Positions 34,821 through 45,701 of a stretch of 64,000 bases of DNA are shown here, in pieces. Source of the DNA: Astropecten irregularis (lineage: Eukaryota > Echinodermata > Asteroidea > Paxillosida > Astropectinidae). Location of the stretch: NCBI GenBank assembly GCA_963971285.1, contig OZ020258.1, positions 14,466,614 to 14,530,613 of the forward strand. The letters are read 5' to 3'. The first letter of the stretch is position 1; the number at the start of each line of letters is the position of its first letter. The translations under genes and the position numbers were made by a program. The notes beneath the pieces were generated by a model that did no database searches, was not told the DNA's origin, and was given only the letters and a program-made list of their open reading frames with translations.

Positions 34821-35589
34821 TAGATTAATAAATCCCTAACAGCACAAAATGATATCCAATACTAGGTCCCATATACTAAATTTTACTATTTAGTATTTTG
34901 TAGTACTGTGTCCTTTAGTGTTTGATATATGTACATGTTCCACTATTGCAAAGTGATATAATTTACTACTTGAGTATACCTGCTAAAGTTACTGGATATA
35001 ATTACGAAGTGTACATAGTAATTCTTAGTACTGTGTACCCAAGTCACTCAACACCTAATAGTACTTTGTAGCATTGAGTTGCTGTGGTCACTTGATACCA
35101 AATAAACAGTCATGGGTTGATAACACTGGTGGCACAGGGCAGATAAGCCTGCCCAGCCCAATAACAAGAATTGGACTACTGCATTTCTTTTTCAAGGTAA
35201 GTATATTTTCAAAGCAGGTCAAGAAAGTATATTTTCTAGGTCTACAGCGATTATTTTCATAGAAAAATCATTTGTGTTTGTTATTTACAAGAGGCGGAAA
35301 AAGTTTCCAATGATTTTAGTATATTTTGTGTGTTTCATATCAATTTAAATGTAAATAAACCATTCAACCATATAATCATTTACATAAGGCGGGAAAAGTG
35401 TCCAATGATATTGGTATAATTGGATCATGTGTGTTCCATATCAATTTAAAAATGTAAATAAACCATTCAATAAAATAATTTGACCATAGTAATCATGTAA
35501 ATTGTCATTATTTGGAAGTGTATAAATAGGGAAGGAAGTTTGAAGTCATTGCACACGTACACTACATGTGTACTTGAGGTCTAGCTTAC

Positions 35590-36070
35590 CTATACAAGAA
35601 ATATGACGACCCGTGAGGTTAGAAACCTGCAGCAAGGATTATCTGTATCTGAGGGAGAAACCTGCAGGGCGTCATTGATGACATTGCTATACCAATAGAA
35701 AGAGCCGTACAAAAACAACAGGAGAAATGGATACTGGCCAGGAGAAATCCAAAAAGAAGTCCAAAAAGAGTAAAAGGAAGTCGAGCACGGCTGAGTCGGA
35801 GTCAGAGGCAAACCATGCGCCTGTTCATTAGAGGCTGAAGAAAAAGAAAAGGGAGGAGAGAGGAGCCTTTGCAGTCGGAGAAGAAGAAGAAAAAAAGGCC
35901 AAGAAAAGCAGCAAAGAGAAGAGCAGTCATGCTGCTTCAGAAGGTCAACCTGGTCCCTCCACTGCAGCTGATGATCAACCTGGGCCCTCCATGACCTCTG
36001 TTTCTGAAGAAACCAGACAACATAACATCTGCAACCTGAGGCAGCTGCAGCGCTCTAGAATCTAGATACC
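35590..36070 (+). pseudogene. Lysine- and acid-rich leader upstream of the piggyBac ORF
   Basis: The region carries purine-rich AAGAAGAAGAAG tracts that read as K/E-rich peptide with stops (EAEEKEKGGERSLCSRRR and similar). It is probably the decayed N-terminal disordered part of the transposase or its 5' UTR. No domain is visible. Confidence 0.4.
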
Positions 36071-38077
36071 GTGGCCTTCGCTCAGTCCAGCTCGGAAGAT
36101 GAAGAAGACGCTGTTCCTCTGCAGCCAACTTCTTCATCCAGCAGAGCATATCTTCCTGATGATGACGAGCTGGAGATGGAAGCAGACCAAGATCAGACAG
36201 CTGAGGAGGAAGAGCAGCGGCCATGGAAAAAGCAAAAAAGCAAAAAAAGACGACTTGCCACTCCTGCTCCCGACAATGACCCAAAGGAGGCACCGCCAAA
36301 TGCTGTTCTTGATGACGAGGATATATATGGCTGGTCAGGGCAGTTGAGGCGGGTGTTCACCCATGCTTTTGTCGGGCCGACACCACTGGGGCCAACTTTC
36401 CCCAAAAGAGCTAGGATTCGAGCCCTTGACTACTTTGTCAAGTTCTTCTTGCTTGGGCTATTTACATTCATAGCCCAGATGACCAACATAAGTCTCCCTC
36501 TGGCCAAGGTTCCCCAAGCCACCACCCCAGAGGAAATCAAGGCGTGGTTCGGGATGGTCATGGGTCTGGCACACCTGACGAATGTGAAAGATTACTGGTC
36601 AACCAGATCAGGTTTTCACAATGACCTGATTGCCAGAACCATGACCAGAACCTGGTTCCAGGTTCTGTCATCCCACCTTGCCTGCTCAGACCCCGAGGCA
36701 GACCCCAAGAAAATGCCATCAACGACCAACAGAGAGAAGCAAGACAAGTACAACTACATCCGGACTCATCCGCTTTTCTACTTCCAGAAGCTGTGGGACA
36801 CTGTCCTGGTGAACTGCCAAACGAATTACAACTGTGGGCAGAATCTGGCGATCGATGGGGCCATGATACCATACCACGGCTTCAAGGCATGGTGCCAAAA
36901 AATGTTCATGCCCTGTAAGCCCATCAGAGCCGGGTTTAAGGTGTATGCCATGGCCGAAAGTTCAACTGGATACATCTGTAACTTCCGAATACACACGCCC
37001 AGCAGAAAACCCAAGAAGATGGAAGACATTGCTCTGGTTGTCACCTCATCCCACCTTGACAGATGGCATCACATTTACACAGATAAGCTGTATACCTCAA
37101 GAGATTTGGCCACCCAGCTCCTCCAGCGAGGCACGTACCTGACAGGGGCCATTAAAACCAACTCAACTCGCCTCCCCACTGACCTCTTGCCCAACCCCAG
37201 GAAAAACACCACAAATCTGGAAGCGGTACAGACCATAAAAAGAACAGCGAGAGGTATGTTCTATTCAAGACAGAGTGGGCAGTTGACCTACACACTATGG
37301 CATGATTCATTGCTCCTGTCTCTTCTCTCCTCGGCCCACTCTGGCTTCAGAGATCAAGCGAGTGACTTTGTCACAAGGAGGTATGCAGATGACGACAGCC
37401 CCCGGGTGCGTGAAGCCCACTGAGTGATGGCTCCTCCAGCAGTCATTGACTACTGCAAGCACATTGGTGGTGTCGACTGGGGAGATCAGCTGCGTAGCTA
37501 CCACACCATCAACAGAAAAGCCCAGGAGTGGTGGAAACAGGTGGTGTACTTCCTAGTGGACCTGTCCAGAGTAAATGCCTGGCTGTGTTACAAGGCCCAC
37601 CAAGTCCACCAGGCAGCTGAAGATTCAGAGGATGAATCCCAGGATGAGTCTTCAGCCTTGAGCCACTGCCATTTCACCATGGACATAGCAGAGCAACTCA
37701 TCGGAGGCTATGCCCATGGCACATTATCCAGACGGCAGCCACAGACACCATCAGTGCCACTACACAACTTCTCTGGATTGCACATCCTGAGGCACATGGA
37801 TGCCAAAATTGCCAAGTGTTGCAAACAGTGCGCCAAGGAGAAGAGAAAGACACCATCTGGCTTCCCAGAGAAGACCCACTTTGGATGTGCTGCCTGTGGG
37901 GTTCACCTCTGTCAGAGCTACTGTTTTCCAAGGTAAATATATATTTTGATAAATTCCTAAATTTGAGCTCCTTGTTCACCATGATAGTGCACTTATCAAA
38001 GATACTAACTTGTATTATTTTGTTTCAATAGATACCACGCCCTTGCTGGAATCCAGGTAGAGGAGGAACTCCACTAG
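36071..38077 (+). pseudogene. piggyBac transposase, one internal stop and one intron
   Basis: The protein starts in an acidic leader (SSSEDEEDAVPLQP), then enters DDE_Tnp_1_7 at about residue 110 (DYFVKFFLLGLFTFIAQMTN). Catalytic aspartates lie in NLAIDGAMIPYHGFKAW (near 36850), IYTDKLYTS (near 37080) and GGVDWGDQLRSYH (near 37465). A single in-frame TGA at 37421-37423 separates the first two from the third; the frame is otherwise continuous. The C-terminal cysteine-rich domain reads CCKQCAKEK ... CAACGVHLCQSYCF, then a 99-bp intron (37933-38031) splices to RYHALAGIQ and a stop at 38077. About 635 residues is normal for the family. Without readthrough it would lack the third Asp and the DNA-binding domain. 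Confidence 0.85.
37933..38031 (+). other. Phase-2 intron in the piggyBac cysteine-rich domain
   Basis: It runs from GTAAATAT to TTTCAATAG. Splicing joins CFP-R to YH, reconstituting the usual end of the cysteine-rich domain, which argues that it is a true intron. Confidence 0.65.
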
Positions 38078-38417
38078 GACCATCAGCCAACCACCAGCCT
38101 GACCACCAACCATCCAGCTGCTGAACTCCAGGAAAAAAACCAAAAATTAAACCATATTTTTGTCTATGAATAAGATGGCTGAGATAAAATTGTTTCATCT
38201 CTGAAAGCAAGCAATCTTATGCTGTGTTTCCGCCTTCGATGATAACAAACATTCAACCAACAGGACAAGCTAAGTGTTTTACTACATAATGAGATTGTAA
38301 AGAGTACCCAGTACTACAAAGTACTATTTGTGTATGAAATCCAAATACCTTGAGTACCGAGTGCTACAGCATACTACTTGTAGTAATTTTTAGTATTTGG
38401 TACATGTACTTTTAGGG

Positions 38418-38807
38418 TTTTATGAGGAAGAAGAGGAAGAAACAGCAGAAGTTTGGGCCTTGGATGCTGCTTGTCAAAATGCACTCAACACCACATTGAC
38501 AGAACTCAGTGCTCTAGATGAAGGAATTGCCACCTCTGACAACAACCCAGTTGTGTCCATGGCTGATCTACAGCTACGGGTCCATGGAAGCCTTGAAGAT
38601 GATGGGAGCGACGGGGAGGATGACGATGGCAGGGAAGAGCCTGCTTCCAGCACCGTGAAGAACTTTGAACAGTTCACAGAAATGCTTGCAGAAATGCGCA
38701 AGTTTACAGTCACGAAGGGTTGTGCTGATTTGGTGGCTAGAGAAATCCTGAACCATCGTCAAGCTGCCAGCCAGTCATCACTTCTGGACTTCTTCAAAAA
38801 GGCTTGA
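38418..38807 (+). pseudogene. pogo/Tigger C-terminal exon with PIP-box-like tail
   Basis: An open frame runs YEEEEEETAEVWALDAACQN, ... VSMADLQLRVHGSLEDDGSD, ... NFEQFTEMLAEMRKFTV and ends QSSLLDFFKKA before the stop. The acidic region followed by a helical tail is typical downstream of DDE_1 domains. QSSLLDFF fits the PCNA-interacting consensus Q-x-x-[ILM]-x-x-F-F exactly. Drosophila pogo transposase is known to bind PCNA by such a motif. With the fragment at 34600-34820 it probably formed one transposase before the piggyBac insertion. Confidence 0.55.
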
Positions 38808-39440
38808 AGACTCAACCCAGACCCATGAAACCTGTGAACCCTGTCTTTTCAGAACCAACATTTTATGGCACTGTGTGAGAAACGTCCCTGTCGTTGTGCC
38901 GGTAATGCGTTCACTAATGCGGCCACAATCGAGGAATACACATGAACAGGGTAAGAGCAAGTACATGTACTTGATTCCATGACACACTATTACTTGGTCA
39001 ACTTAATAACTTATGCAATATTACTACATTCCACTACAGTCTAGATAGTCTTATTTCTCCATGATCTACCGTCTAGGCTAGTAATGATGCACGATGTGTA
39101 TCGCCTAGGCTAGGGCCTACTGCCCACTTCACCTTTGCCGCATAGTAAACTCAGGACCTTCAAATACATGTAATGTATTCAGATTCATACTTTTATTTCA
39201 TTATTTTTCTTTAGTTATTAAAATATTTCAATATGGATGTGCAAGAGCCATGATATAGACTTAAGATTCTTGTTGACACAACCGTGCTCTGTCATTGTTT
39301 ATCCATAATCAGTACTTGGACTGACTCTTAATAATTTTGTCATGCCAGGATGTTTGATCTACATGTATATGTACATGTGTACATGAATCTCTCCCTCTCT
39401 TTTTCTCTAATTTTTTTCTCTAATGGCAGAGGGCCATTCT
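38808..39440. other. No recognisable gene
   Basis: A short stretch between the pogo-type tail and the MULE relic. It includes TACATGTAC motifs near 38960 and 39362. Nothing coding was seen. Confidence 0.5.
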
Positions 39441-40962
39441 GAAACATTTATTTCTTTACAGGGCTTCTTCTGCAGGACATTGTAAGACACAACGGTTGCC
39501 GTCACCTCGTGTTCAGCCTGCCAGAACAGTTGCAAGCGCTGGGCAAGGTGAGACGCAGATCTATACATTGACGGGCCCTTTAAGATCGTGAAGAAGCCGT
39601 TCACCCAACTGTGACTGTGACTGTGTACTGCTTTGTCAAGAAGGATGATTTTTATAAGCAGGAGCCAGTTGTGTACATGTATGCCTTGATGTTGGGAAGG
39701 AAGGCCAGTGATTACAAGGCTGTTCTCAAAACATTGAAGCGGGCGCTCCTGGACGGCACTGGGCTGCAAGAGGTACAGTGAAATGCTGGACTTTGAGGCT
39801 GCCATCTGGGAGGGAACACATTCCCTCAGATTTGTTAAAATGACACACGCACTTGGTTGAATTGATTGAAAAGTTGTCACTGAGGACATGCATTTCCAAT
39901 GTCTTCATGTCATGTACAGTACATTATTATATTGTTGATTTTATTTCCAATTTCAGGCCAAACGACTGGGATGCAGCTTCCACTGGAAGCAGGATGTATG
40001 GCATGAAATTCAGACAGTGGGTCTTCAGCAGGCATACACGCAAGTAAAAGATGTTCACCAGCTGCTGATGGAGCTAATGTCCTTGCCATGTATGCCTGTT
40101 GAACCGACTGGCCAGACGTTCTTGACATTGAGGGATCAAGCACAGGGACCAATGCTGCAACAGGTATTACAAACTTGTATATTTCACAATTCAACAATCA
40201 ATTTTGTTATGTTATTTCTTTTACAGGTGTTCCAATTCTATCCAGTTTGTGATGTACCAATCACATGCAGTGTGTGATGTGCATGTTCCATACTACAATT
40301 CTATTGATATTTATTTTACCATGTTTACCAGTGTACGATGTTCCAATCCTTCCAGTTTGTGATGTACATGTGTACCAATGCAGTGTGCGATGTACATGTA
40401 GCATACTACAATTCGAGTGCTTTTACATGCATGACAGGTGTTCCAATTCTATCCAGTATGGGAAGTTCCAATCAATCAATGTTGTTATGTTATTTCTTTT
40501 ACAGGTGTTCCAATCCTACCAGTGTGCGATGTTCCCTTGCTATTTATTTTACCATATTAACAGGTGTTTGACTACGTAGATGAAATGTGGATAGCAAGAG
40601 ATACACATGCATCTGGGCCCCGTCTTCCTGGTCAATCTTCCTCTCTAGCATCTGGACGAACAACGACGTGTAAGGTTGGCACAACCCCCTGAACAGGAAG
40701 ACCGGGCGGCCCAACTTGACCCTGTATGAGATAATTGCCACTCTTCATTGGGAGGCCCTCTCTGTGGGAATACAGATGTGGCTGGTGTCTGAAAAGAAGC
40801 TGAGGAAGATGCAGCGCAGGCATTGGCGATCGCAGCAGGCGAAACTATTCACCCTCTGGGATGTGTTCGTGTCCAGACAACGGAGTGCAACGAACAATGA
40901 AAATATAAACACCGGTTGGCCACAGTTAAGAATAAAACTGGTGTTTGTAAAAGAATTGCCAA
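39441..40962 (+). pseudogene. MULE (Mutator-like) transposase relic in at least three exons
   Basis: From 39451, following TTTCTTTACAG, the sequence reads QDIVRHNGCRHLVFSLPEQL, then DLYIDGPFKIVKKPFTQL (first Asp), VYMYALMLGRKASDYKAVLK, and LDFEAAIWEG (second Asp). After an acceptor at 39956 come RLGCSFHWKQDVWHEIQ and QQAYTQVKDVHQLLMELMSL (catalytic C/H context). The last exon (from 40565) gives VFDYVDEMWIARD, a TNNDV-x-GWH motif whose x is a stop, then LTLYEIIATLHWEALSVGIQ and LVSEKKLRKMQRRHWR. This is the MULE domain order. Frameshifts and at least three stops make it a pseudogene. FLYWCH fingers usually found upstream are not visible. Confidence 0.75.
40221..40565 (+). repeat. Repeated splice-acceptor-like segments in the last MULE intron
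   Basis: The block ACAGGTGTTCCAAT plus a following CCAGTNTGNGATGT occurs four to five times (near 40223, 40327, 40433, 40501) before the true exon start ACAGGTGTTTGACTACG near 40562. Each copy duplicates the acceptor and the first exon bases. Confidence 0.65.
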
Positions 40963-41188
40963 AGTAAACTCAACGAAAAGTGTGTAGTAAAGAATATTAA
41001 TGAAAACATTATGTTGGAAAAAATGGCGACAGTTTGTCGGACCTTTTAAAATAACGCATTGTGATTGCTCAATTTGTCAAGGGAGTGGACTACTGGATTA
41101 CTGGACTACCACTGCCCTTCAAATTGCCACAATGCCTCTTTTAAAGATTTTGCAGTAAGAAGTCTGCTTTTAACATAGCAACAAGTTA

Positions 41189-41275
41189 AATTTTGGGCAG
41201 TGGATGTTTTGCATGCGACGGCAAAAGTTCCGAAACGCTATTTTGCCGGTAAGTGTTTTTTGATTGGCTGGTAAT
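41189..41275 (+). repeat. Dispersed repeat at the start of the PHD gene
   Basis: A block including CGACGGCAAAAGTTCCGAAA and CGCTATTTTGCCGGTAAGT is found again in inverted orientation at about 51293-51375. It ends just at the first ATG of the downstream ORF, so it may carry its promoter or 5' UTR. Confidence 0.6.
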
Positions 41276-41475
41276 GATGTCATCTCCTACCGGCGCGCGC
41301 ACCTCAGCTCAGATAATAACCGCGTCCTCGACGAGCGTGTTACGTGTCGGCGACAAATTTTCTAGTTTCGAAGATGTTGAACGTGCTATTTCCAACTTCG
41401 AGAGGCAGCAAAAAATAAGCTACGGGAAACGAGACACCAGCACGCTGGCTGCAGCTGCCAAACGAAGTAACGTCA

Positions 41476-41815
41476 GCAGCCAGCCATCCACCTGCCGTCA
41501 CCACCCAGCCATTGGTAGCAGCCAGCCATCCACCTGCCGTCACCACCCAGCCACCGGTAGCAGCCAGCCATCCATCTGCCGTCACCATCCAGCAATCGGT
41601 AGCAGCCAGCCATCCACCTGCCGTAACCATCCAGCAATCGGTAGCAGCCAGCCATCCACCTGCCGTCACCATCCAGCAATCGGTAGCAGCCAGCCATCCA
41701 CCTGCCGTCACCATCCAACAATCGGTAGCAGCCAGCCATCCACCTGCCGTCACCACCCAGCCATCGGTAGCAGCCAGCCATCCACCTGCAGGCACCACCC
41801 AGCCACCAGCCAGTG
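41476..41815 (+). repeat. 42-bp minisatellite, about eight copies
   Basis: The unit contains AGCCAGCCATCCACCTGCCG followed by TCACCACCCAGCCA and a variable ATCGGTAGC. Being a multiple of three, it is open in two plus-strand frames (SQPSTCRHHPAIG or AASHPPAVTIQQSV) and also on the minus strand. The frame that joins the conserved downstream exon is the AASHPPAVTIQQSV one. Confidence 0.9.
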
Positions 41816-42004
41816 TTTCACAACTAGCCACAGCTCAGCGCAGCATACTGCTGGTCAACGTCAAGCTGGCCCCTCGCATGAATAAAAGGATCAGACCCAA
41901 GAAAGCAGGACAGACAGCGATTGGACTGCCAGGGAAAAGGAAGAAGGGTGAAGCTAGTCATCCTACCCCTTTTTGGAATAAAACATCCAGAGACAAAGAC
42001 AGAC

Positions 42005-42839
42005 GTAAGTATTCCTTGTTTGTTGCAGACTTTCCAAAGAAATAATTTGTTCAGCAATAATTTGTTCAGCAAGAATTGTTTGTTTCCCTGGTTTTTCCGG
42101 AATAACTGGTCAAATGGTCTTTGCTGAAATAAAGGCACTATGGTCACTAGAAGTTGAGGAGTGGTGTTTCCTCTACATACCACTTTTTGTACAGTTTGAT
42201 TGCCTAAAGGTAATGAATACTACATACGGTACTTTTCTGTCGCCTTTTTGTGATTTGTTTACAAAATATAGGATGTAAAAAATCTTTCTACAGCCATGAT
42301 TGATTAGAGTGTGGTTGGAGGACTGGGATTTTCTGTTGCTTTGCAGATAAGTTATATCATTTTATTGCATTTTGTATAAATTTGGATTCATTTGTTTTTG
42401 GGCATGTTATTGCCACTTGTGCCGTTTCTCCAGCCCATAGTACCCCCTCGCTTTTACTGTTTGAACTCTGCTGTGCCTTGCTAAATCTCGCCTGAATATT
42501 TCATATTCATTACTTGGACTTGGGTGTATTTTTGTACTGCTTAACTCATCCCTCATCTGTGGGTCTTAAAATACTGTACGTGCTTTAAACTTATTTATAT
42601 TGTCATTAAATTATCATCAGGAGGGCCCTCCGGACTCCTATTTGTCAACCTGTGCATTCCTTTTTGGTGTCTTAGGGCATTTATAATTGTGCATGTTGTT
42701 GCCCATCCGGGCAACGCCCCGCCTCCTCTTATTTTATTGATTAGCATAAGGCTTTTGGGCAAATAAGGTATTTCATTTATATTCTTGTATGTTTACATAA
42801 TTAATATTATAAAAATAACTTTTTTGTTCATCCTCCTAG
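42005..42839 (+). other. Inferred intron of the PHD-finger gene
   Basis: It runs from GTAAGTATTCC to TTCATCCTCCTAG. Joining the flanks makes one continuous conserved block (TSRDKDR to LVLRWFVES). Confidence 0.65.
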
Positions 42840-43183
42840 TGGTGCTTCGATGGTTTGTGGAGTCTCATCAGGCCCAGTCTGCTATGTTAGGGCAAGCTCT
42901 AACGGATTCCTACATTAAATCAACGAGAGACATCATATCAACAGCTTGCCTTGATACATCGACATACAGAGGGTCCGTCAATACTTTACAGCATCAGGAT
43001 GGAAAGCTGTCTTACAGGCTGTCACTGCTGTGAAGAAGCAAGGATGGAGATGTTCAATTTGCCGAAGACAACTGAAGGGCGTTAGGTGTGATGGGTGCCT
43101 AACATGGCTGCACTTCAGTTGTGCGGGAATTTCAAAGCAACCAAAGGCTAAGAAATGGTTTTGTACAAATTGCTACTGAAACC

Positions 43184-45051
43184 TTTAGGTTCATTTCTGT
43201 CACGTTAGCCATGTTATATCTTCTAATCGGTTTGCAGTTACACCATGTAATATTTTGGTACGCATTTCTAGTGTGTCACTCTTCTTCTTTTCATCACACT
43301 TCTTACAATTCGTATATTGCCGCACTTCTGGCTTGGTCTCAACATTTCGACTGGCCTGCTCTAGTCATCCTAAGAAGTCATATAAGAAGTGCAGTACATG
43401 AGAAGTGCATACCGAAATACTACATGGTGTTACCACAAACCGATCAGAAACCTTGACTTTGACCATGCAAAACCTCAAATCTTATCCCCTCAAAACTCAT
43501 TCTGCATATGTGTGAATCAACTAGTGCAGTGTCTAGAGAATGTAAGTAAAGGGTACTGTTTGTCTTTCAGGAAGATTTTGGGTAACTTTTGTATAAAGAA
43601 ATTGGACAGAAAAAGCTACTTCATTCTCCATGCATTTTCAAGAAAAAATTACACTTTCTCCGTATTCAAAGAAATACATAGTTGTTTTAACTACATATAC
43701 CTTTCAAGCTCTTATCGTTATTCACACAGAGAGAAATTATGAAGAAATTTAAGTTTATGCCCAAGAGAAACCATTGCCGGAAGACACTGGCCCCCTTTAT
43801 TGTGTTTTGTGTCATATTCAGTTTGCCAAAGAAAGCATTACCTTGCCAAAGAAATGGGACAAATAACATTTTTCTTTACAGGAAGTCAAAGAAAGGAAGA
43901 TTTTAAGAGTTATTTTTTACATCTCATTAAAAAAAAATCTCATTATATGTTTTGAGCAAATGAACCATGTGCTTTTGAACAAAAAACAATGTCCTTTATG
44001 CTTTGTTTATTTCCTTAACTGGTGTTGTATGTTATCTAGTGTTTACAGAATTAAAATGTACGGTTACCACGTTAGGTTGAACCTCAAAACAGAAGAATGT
44101 GACTCATAAATGTAAAAATGGGCATTCATCAACATACAGGCTCCTTGAAAATTTGTATGCATGTCATTGAATCATAAGTTAGCAACTTTCTTGATTATGC
44201 AAACTCAAGGAGAAGCAAACCGAAAGATGCCCCACCTCCTCCCCCATCTCCCCCTGCAAAAAGTCGAATCACAGCAAACAATTTTTGTACACAGGAAACA
44301 ATTTTTGTACACATGAAGGTTTGGAAAATTCAAAGCTTTGAAACAAATTTCACTTTTTGTGTGCCAATTTTGTGTGCAGCATCATTAATCCTGTAATTAC
44401 AGGAGAAATGCTGATAAAAACCGTACAACAAGTATAATAGTAACTTATTTTGTTGTTGGAGAGCTCAACACATCAAAGAAAATTGTGCAATATGACTAAA
44501 ACACACGAATGACAAACTAAGCAAAAAGAAAACAAAAGGGGGATTTTAAGTTTAAAACAAGGCCTACAAACGGAAAGGGAATAATAACCGCAGAGGGATA
44601 AAACCATAGACCTATATTAAAATTACTAGAGTGCTAGCTCCGTGTACAAAGTGATGCATGCTGCAGGGCGCATACATGTTTGTGCACAAACCTAGCTATG
44701 GAATGCACAAAATTGTGTATGTTTTTTGTACGTTCATTTGCATATCTGCATTGTGTTCTGTACAGGTGCGTCATCGAAGCCAAATACGCCCAAAATCCGA
44801 CGCACCTCCGGTAAATGCGTGTTTTTATTTTGCACAGTCCGCGTACACGTGCCATGACGTTGGATTTTATCAGCAGTCGAGTCGCATACAGCGCGGCATG
44901 GCAGCGTTCACGAGTACTTGCGCGTTGCATATAGAGCAAAGATTATATGGCGCTACGCGCAAGATGGGGAACTCTCCCTGAAATGCGTTATCGCCATGGG
45001 CGCCATGATGGTGTTGGGCGGGGGCTCCACGTACGGAGTTTCCATAGCATG
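43184..45051. other. No recognisable gene
   Basis: ORFs up to 117 aa overlap in several frames without domains. A repeated AACAATTTTTGTACAC occurs near 44280 and 44300. GC rises towards 44800-45050, just before the LTR element. Confidence 0.45.
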
Positions 45052-45056
45052 ATATG
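45052..45056. repeat. Target site duplication ATATG (left)
   Basis: It matches 50107-50111 exactly. A five-base duplication is usual for Ty3/gypsy integrases. Confidence 0.85.
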
Positions 45057-45270
45057 TGTAACAAGAGTTAATGTGGTCAAGTATAATGCCGCCCTCTGTT
45101 GACCATCATTATAGTGCATACTTTTTAGTAAGACTTTGCAGTTAACCAGCATGGCTGATAATAGTTAGAACACATACATATTGAAGATCTAGAACATGAC
45201 AATTGATTGAGTAGACTTAAAACCTGTCTCTATTGTCTCAGTTATTTGTATAAGACCCACAACTATTACA
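45057..45270 (+). repeat. 5' LTR (214 bp)
   Basis: It starts TGTAACAAGAGTTAATG and ends ACCCACAACTATTACA. It matches the 3' LTR over its whole length with about three differences, all near its positions 50-65. It contains the GCCGCCCTCTGTTG motif. Confidence 0.9.
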
Positions 45271-45286
45271 TGGTGTCAGAAGTGAG
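45271..45286 (+). promoter_or_regulatory. Primer-binding site
   Basis: TGGTGTCAGAAGTGAG directly follows the 5' LTR. Its reverse complement ends TGACACCA, like the 3' end of animal tRNA-Leu plus CCA. The choice of tRNA is inferred from recall. Confidence 0.7.
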
Positions 45287-45701
45287 TGTCATGTACTTGA
45301 TCAAGCTCAGCAAATGGTAAAAGAAAGTGAAAACCGAGGCTGTGGATTGTGGAATGAAAACCCTGTGTGTGCGTCTAACTGCAACAGTGTAAGAAGTGAA
45401 CAGCTGGGTAAAGTACACCGATTCCCATGCTTACTTTAGAAATTGTGCTATTAGTAAGACGGAGGTGATAGACAATAGATATTGTGCTACATGTTGTTAC
45501 TGAACTGCAACTTTGAAGAAATTGTTTTAAGAACAGATAGTTTGTGTTTGAGCCTGAATGATCTGGGGAATGGGTCAATTGACCCCTTCCATGATTTAGC
45601 TGATTAGTATAAGTCTTGGGAGAAAGTACCTGGAAATTTCTGGCCTTGAGCATAAATATTTCTGTCATAAGCAATAATAGATCTACCCGCAGACAAGAGA
45701 C

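Larger units (their letters stand above)
34834..38417 (+). mobile_element. piggyBac element, 3.6 kb, nested in a pogo-type gene
   Basis: The left end begins CCCTAACAGCACAAAATG and the right end, read inverted, begins CCCTAAAAGTACATGTAC, so the tips match over CCCTAAnAGyAC. Both subterminal regions (34890-35070 and 38290-38400) are rich in inverted copies of TAGTACTTTGTAG. The transposase occupies 36071-38077. A TTAA lies four bases outside the left tip (34826-34829), but the right flank reads TTTTA, so the target duplication is damaged. Outside the element, both flanks read as pogo-type protein. Confidence 0.6.
41274..43183 (+). pseudogene. Spliced gene: N-terminal domain, 42-bp repeats, C-terminal PHD finger
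   Basis: The ATG at 41274 opens a frame encoding VGDKFSSFEDVERAISNFER and KRDTSTLAAAAKR, which recalls the N-terminus of ZSWIM/MULE-associated animal proteins. The 42-bp minisatellite follows, and then, in another frame, RPKKAGQTAIGLPGKRKKGE and TPFWNKTSRDKDR. A canonical GTAAGT donor at 42005 and CTCCTAG acceptor at 42839 join this in phase 1 to LVLRWFVESHQAQSAMLG. One base is missing near 42960; the other frame continues as VRQYFTASGWKAVLQAV and a PHD finger (CSIC...CDGC...HFSC...WFCTNC, 43053-43177), then a stop. PHD fingers read histone tails. The middle of the usual protein (transposase/SWIM part) is absent. Confidence 0.6.

Noticed and set aside
41340-41831. Minus-strand repeat proteins of 163 and 102 aa.
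   Set aside because: They are shadows of the 42-bp minisatellite; the plus-strand frame connects to conserved, spliced sequence.
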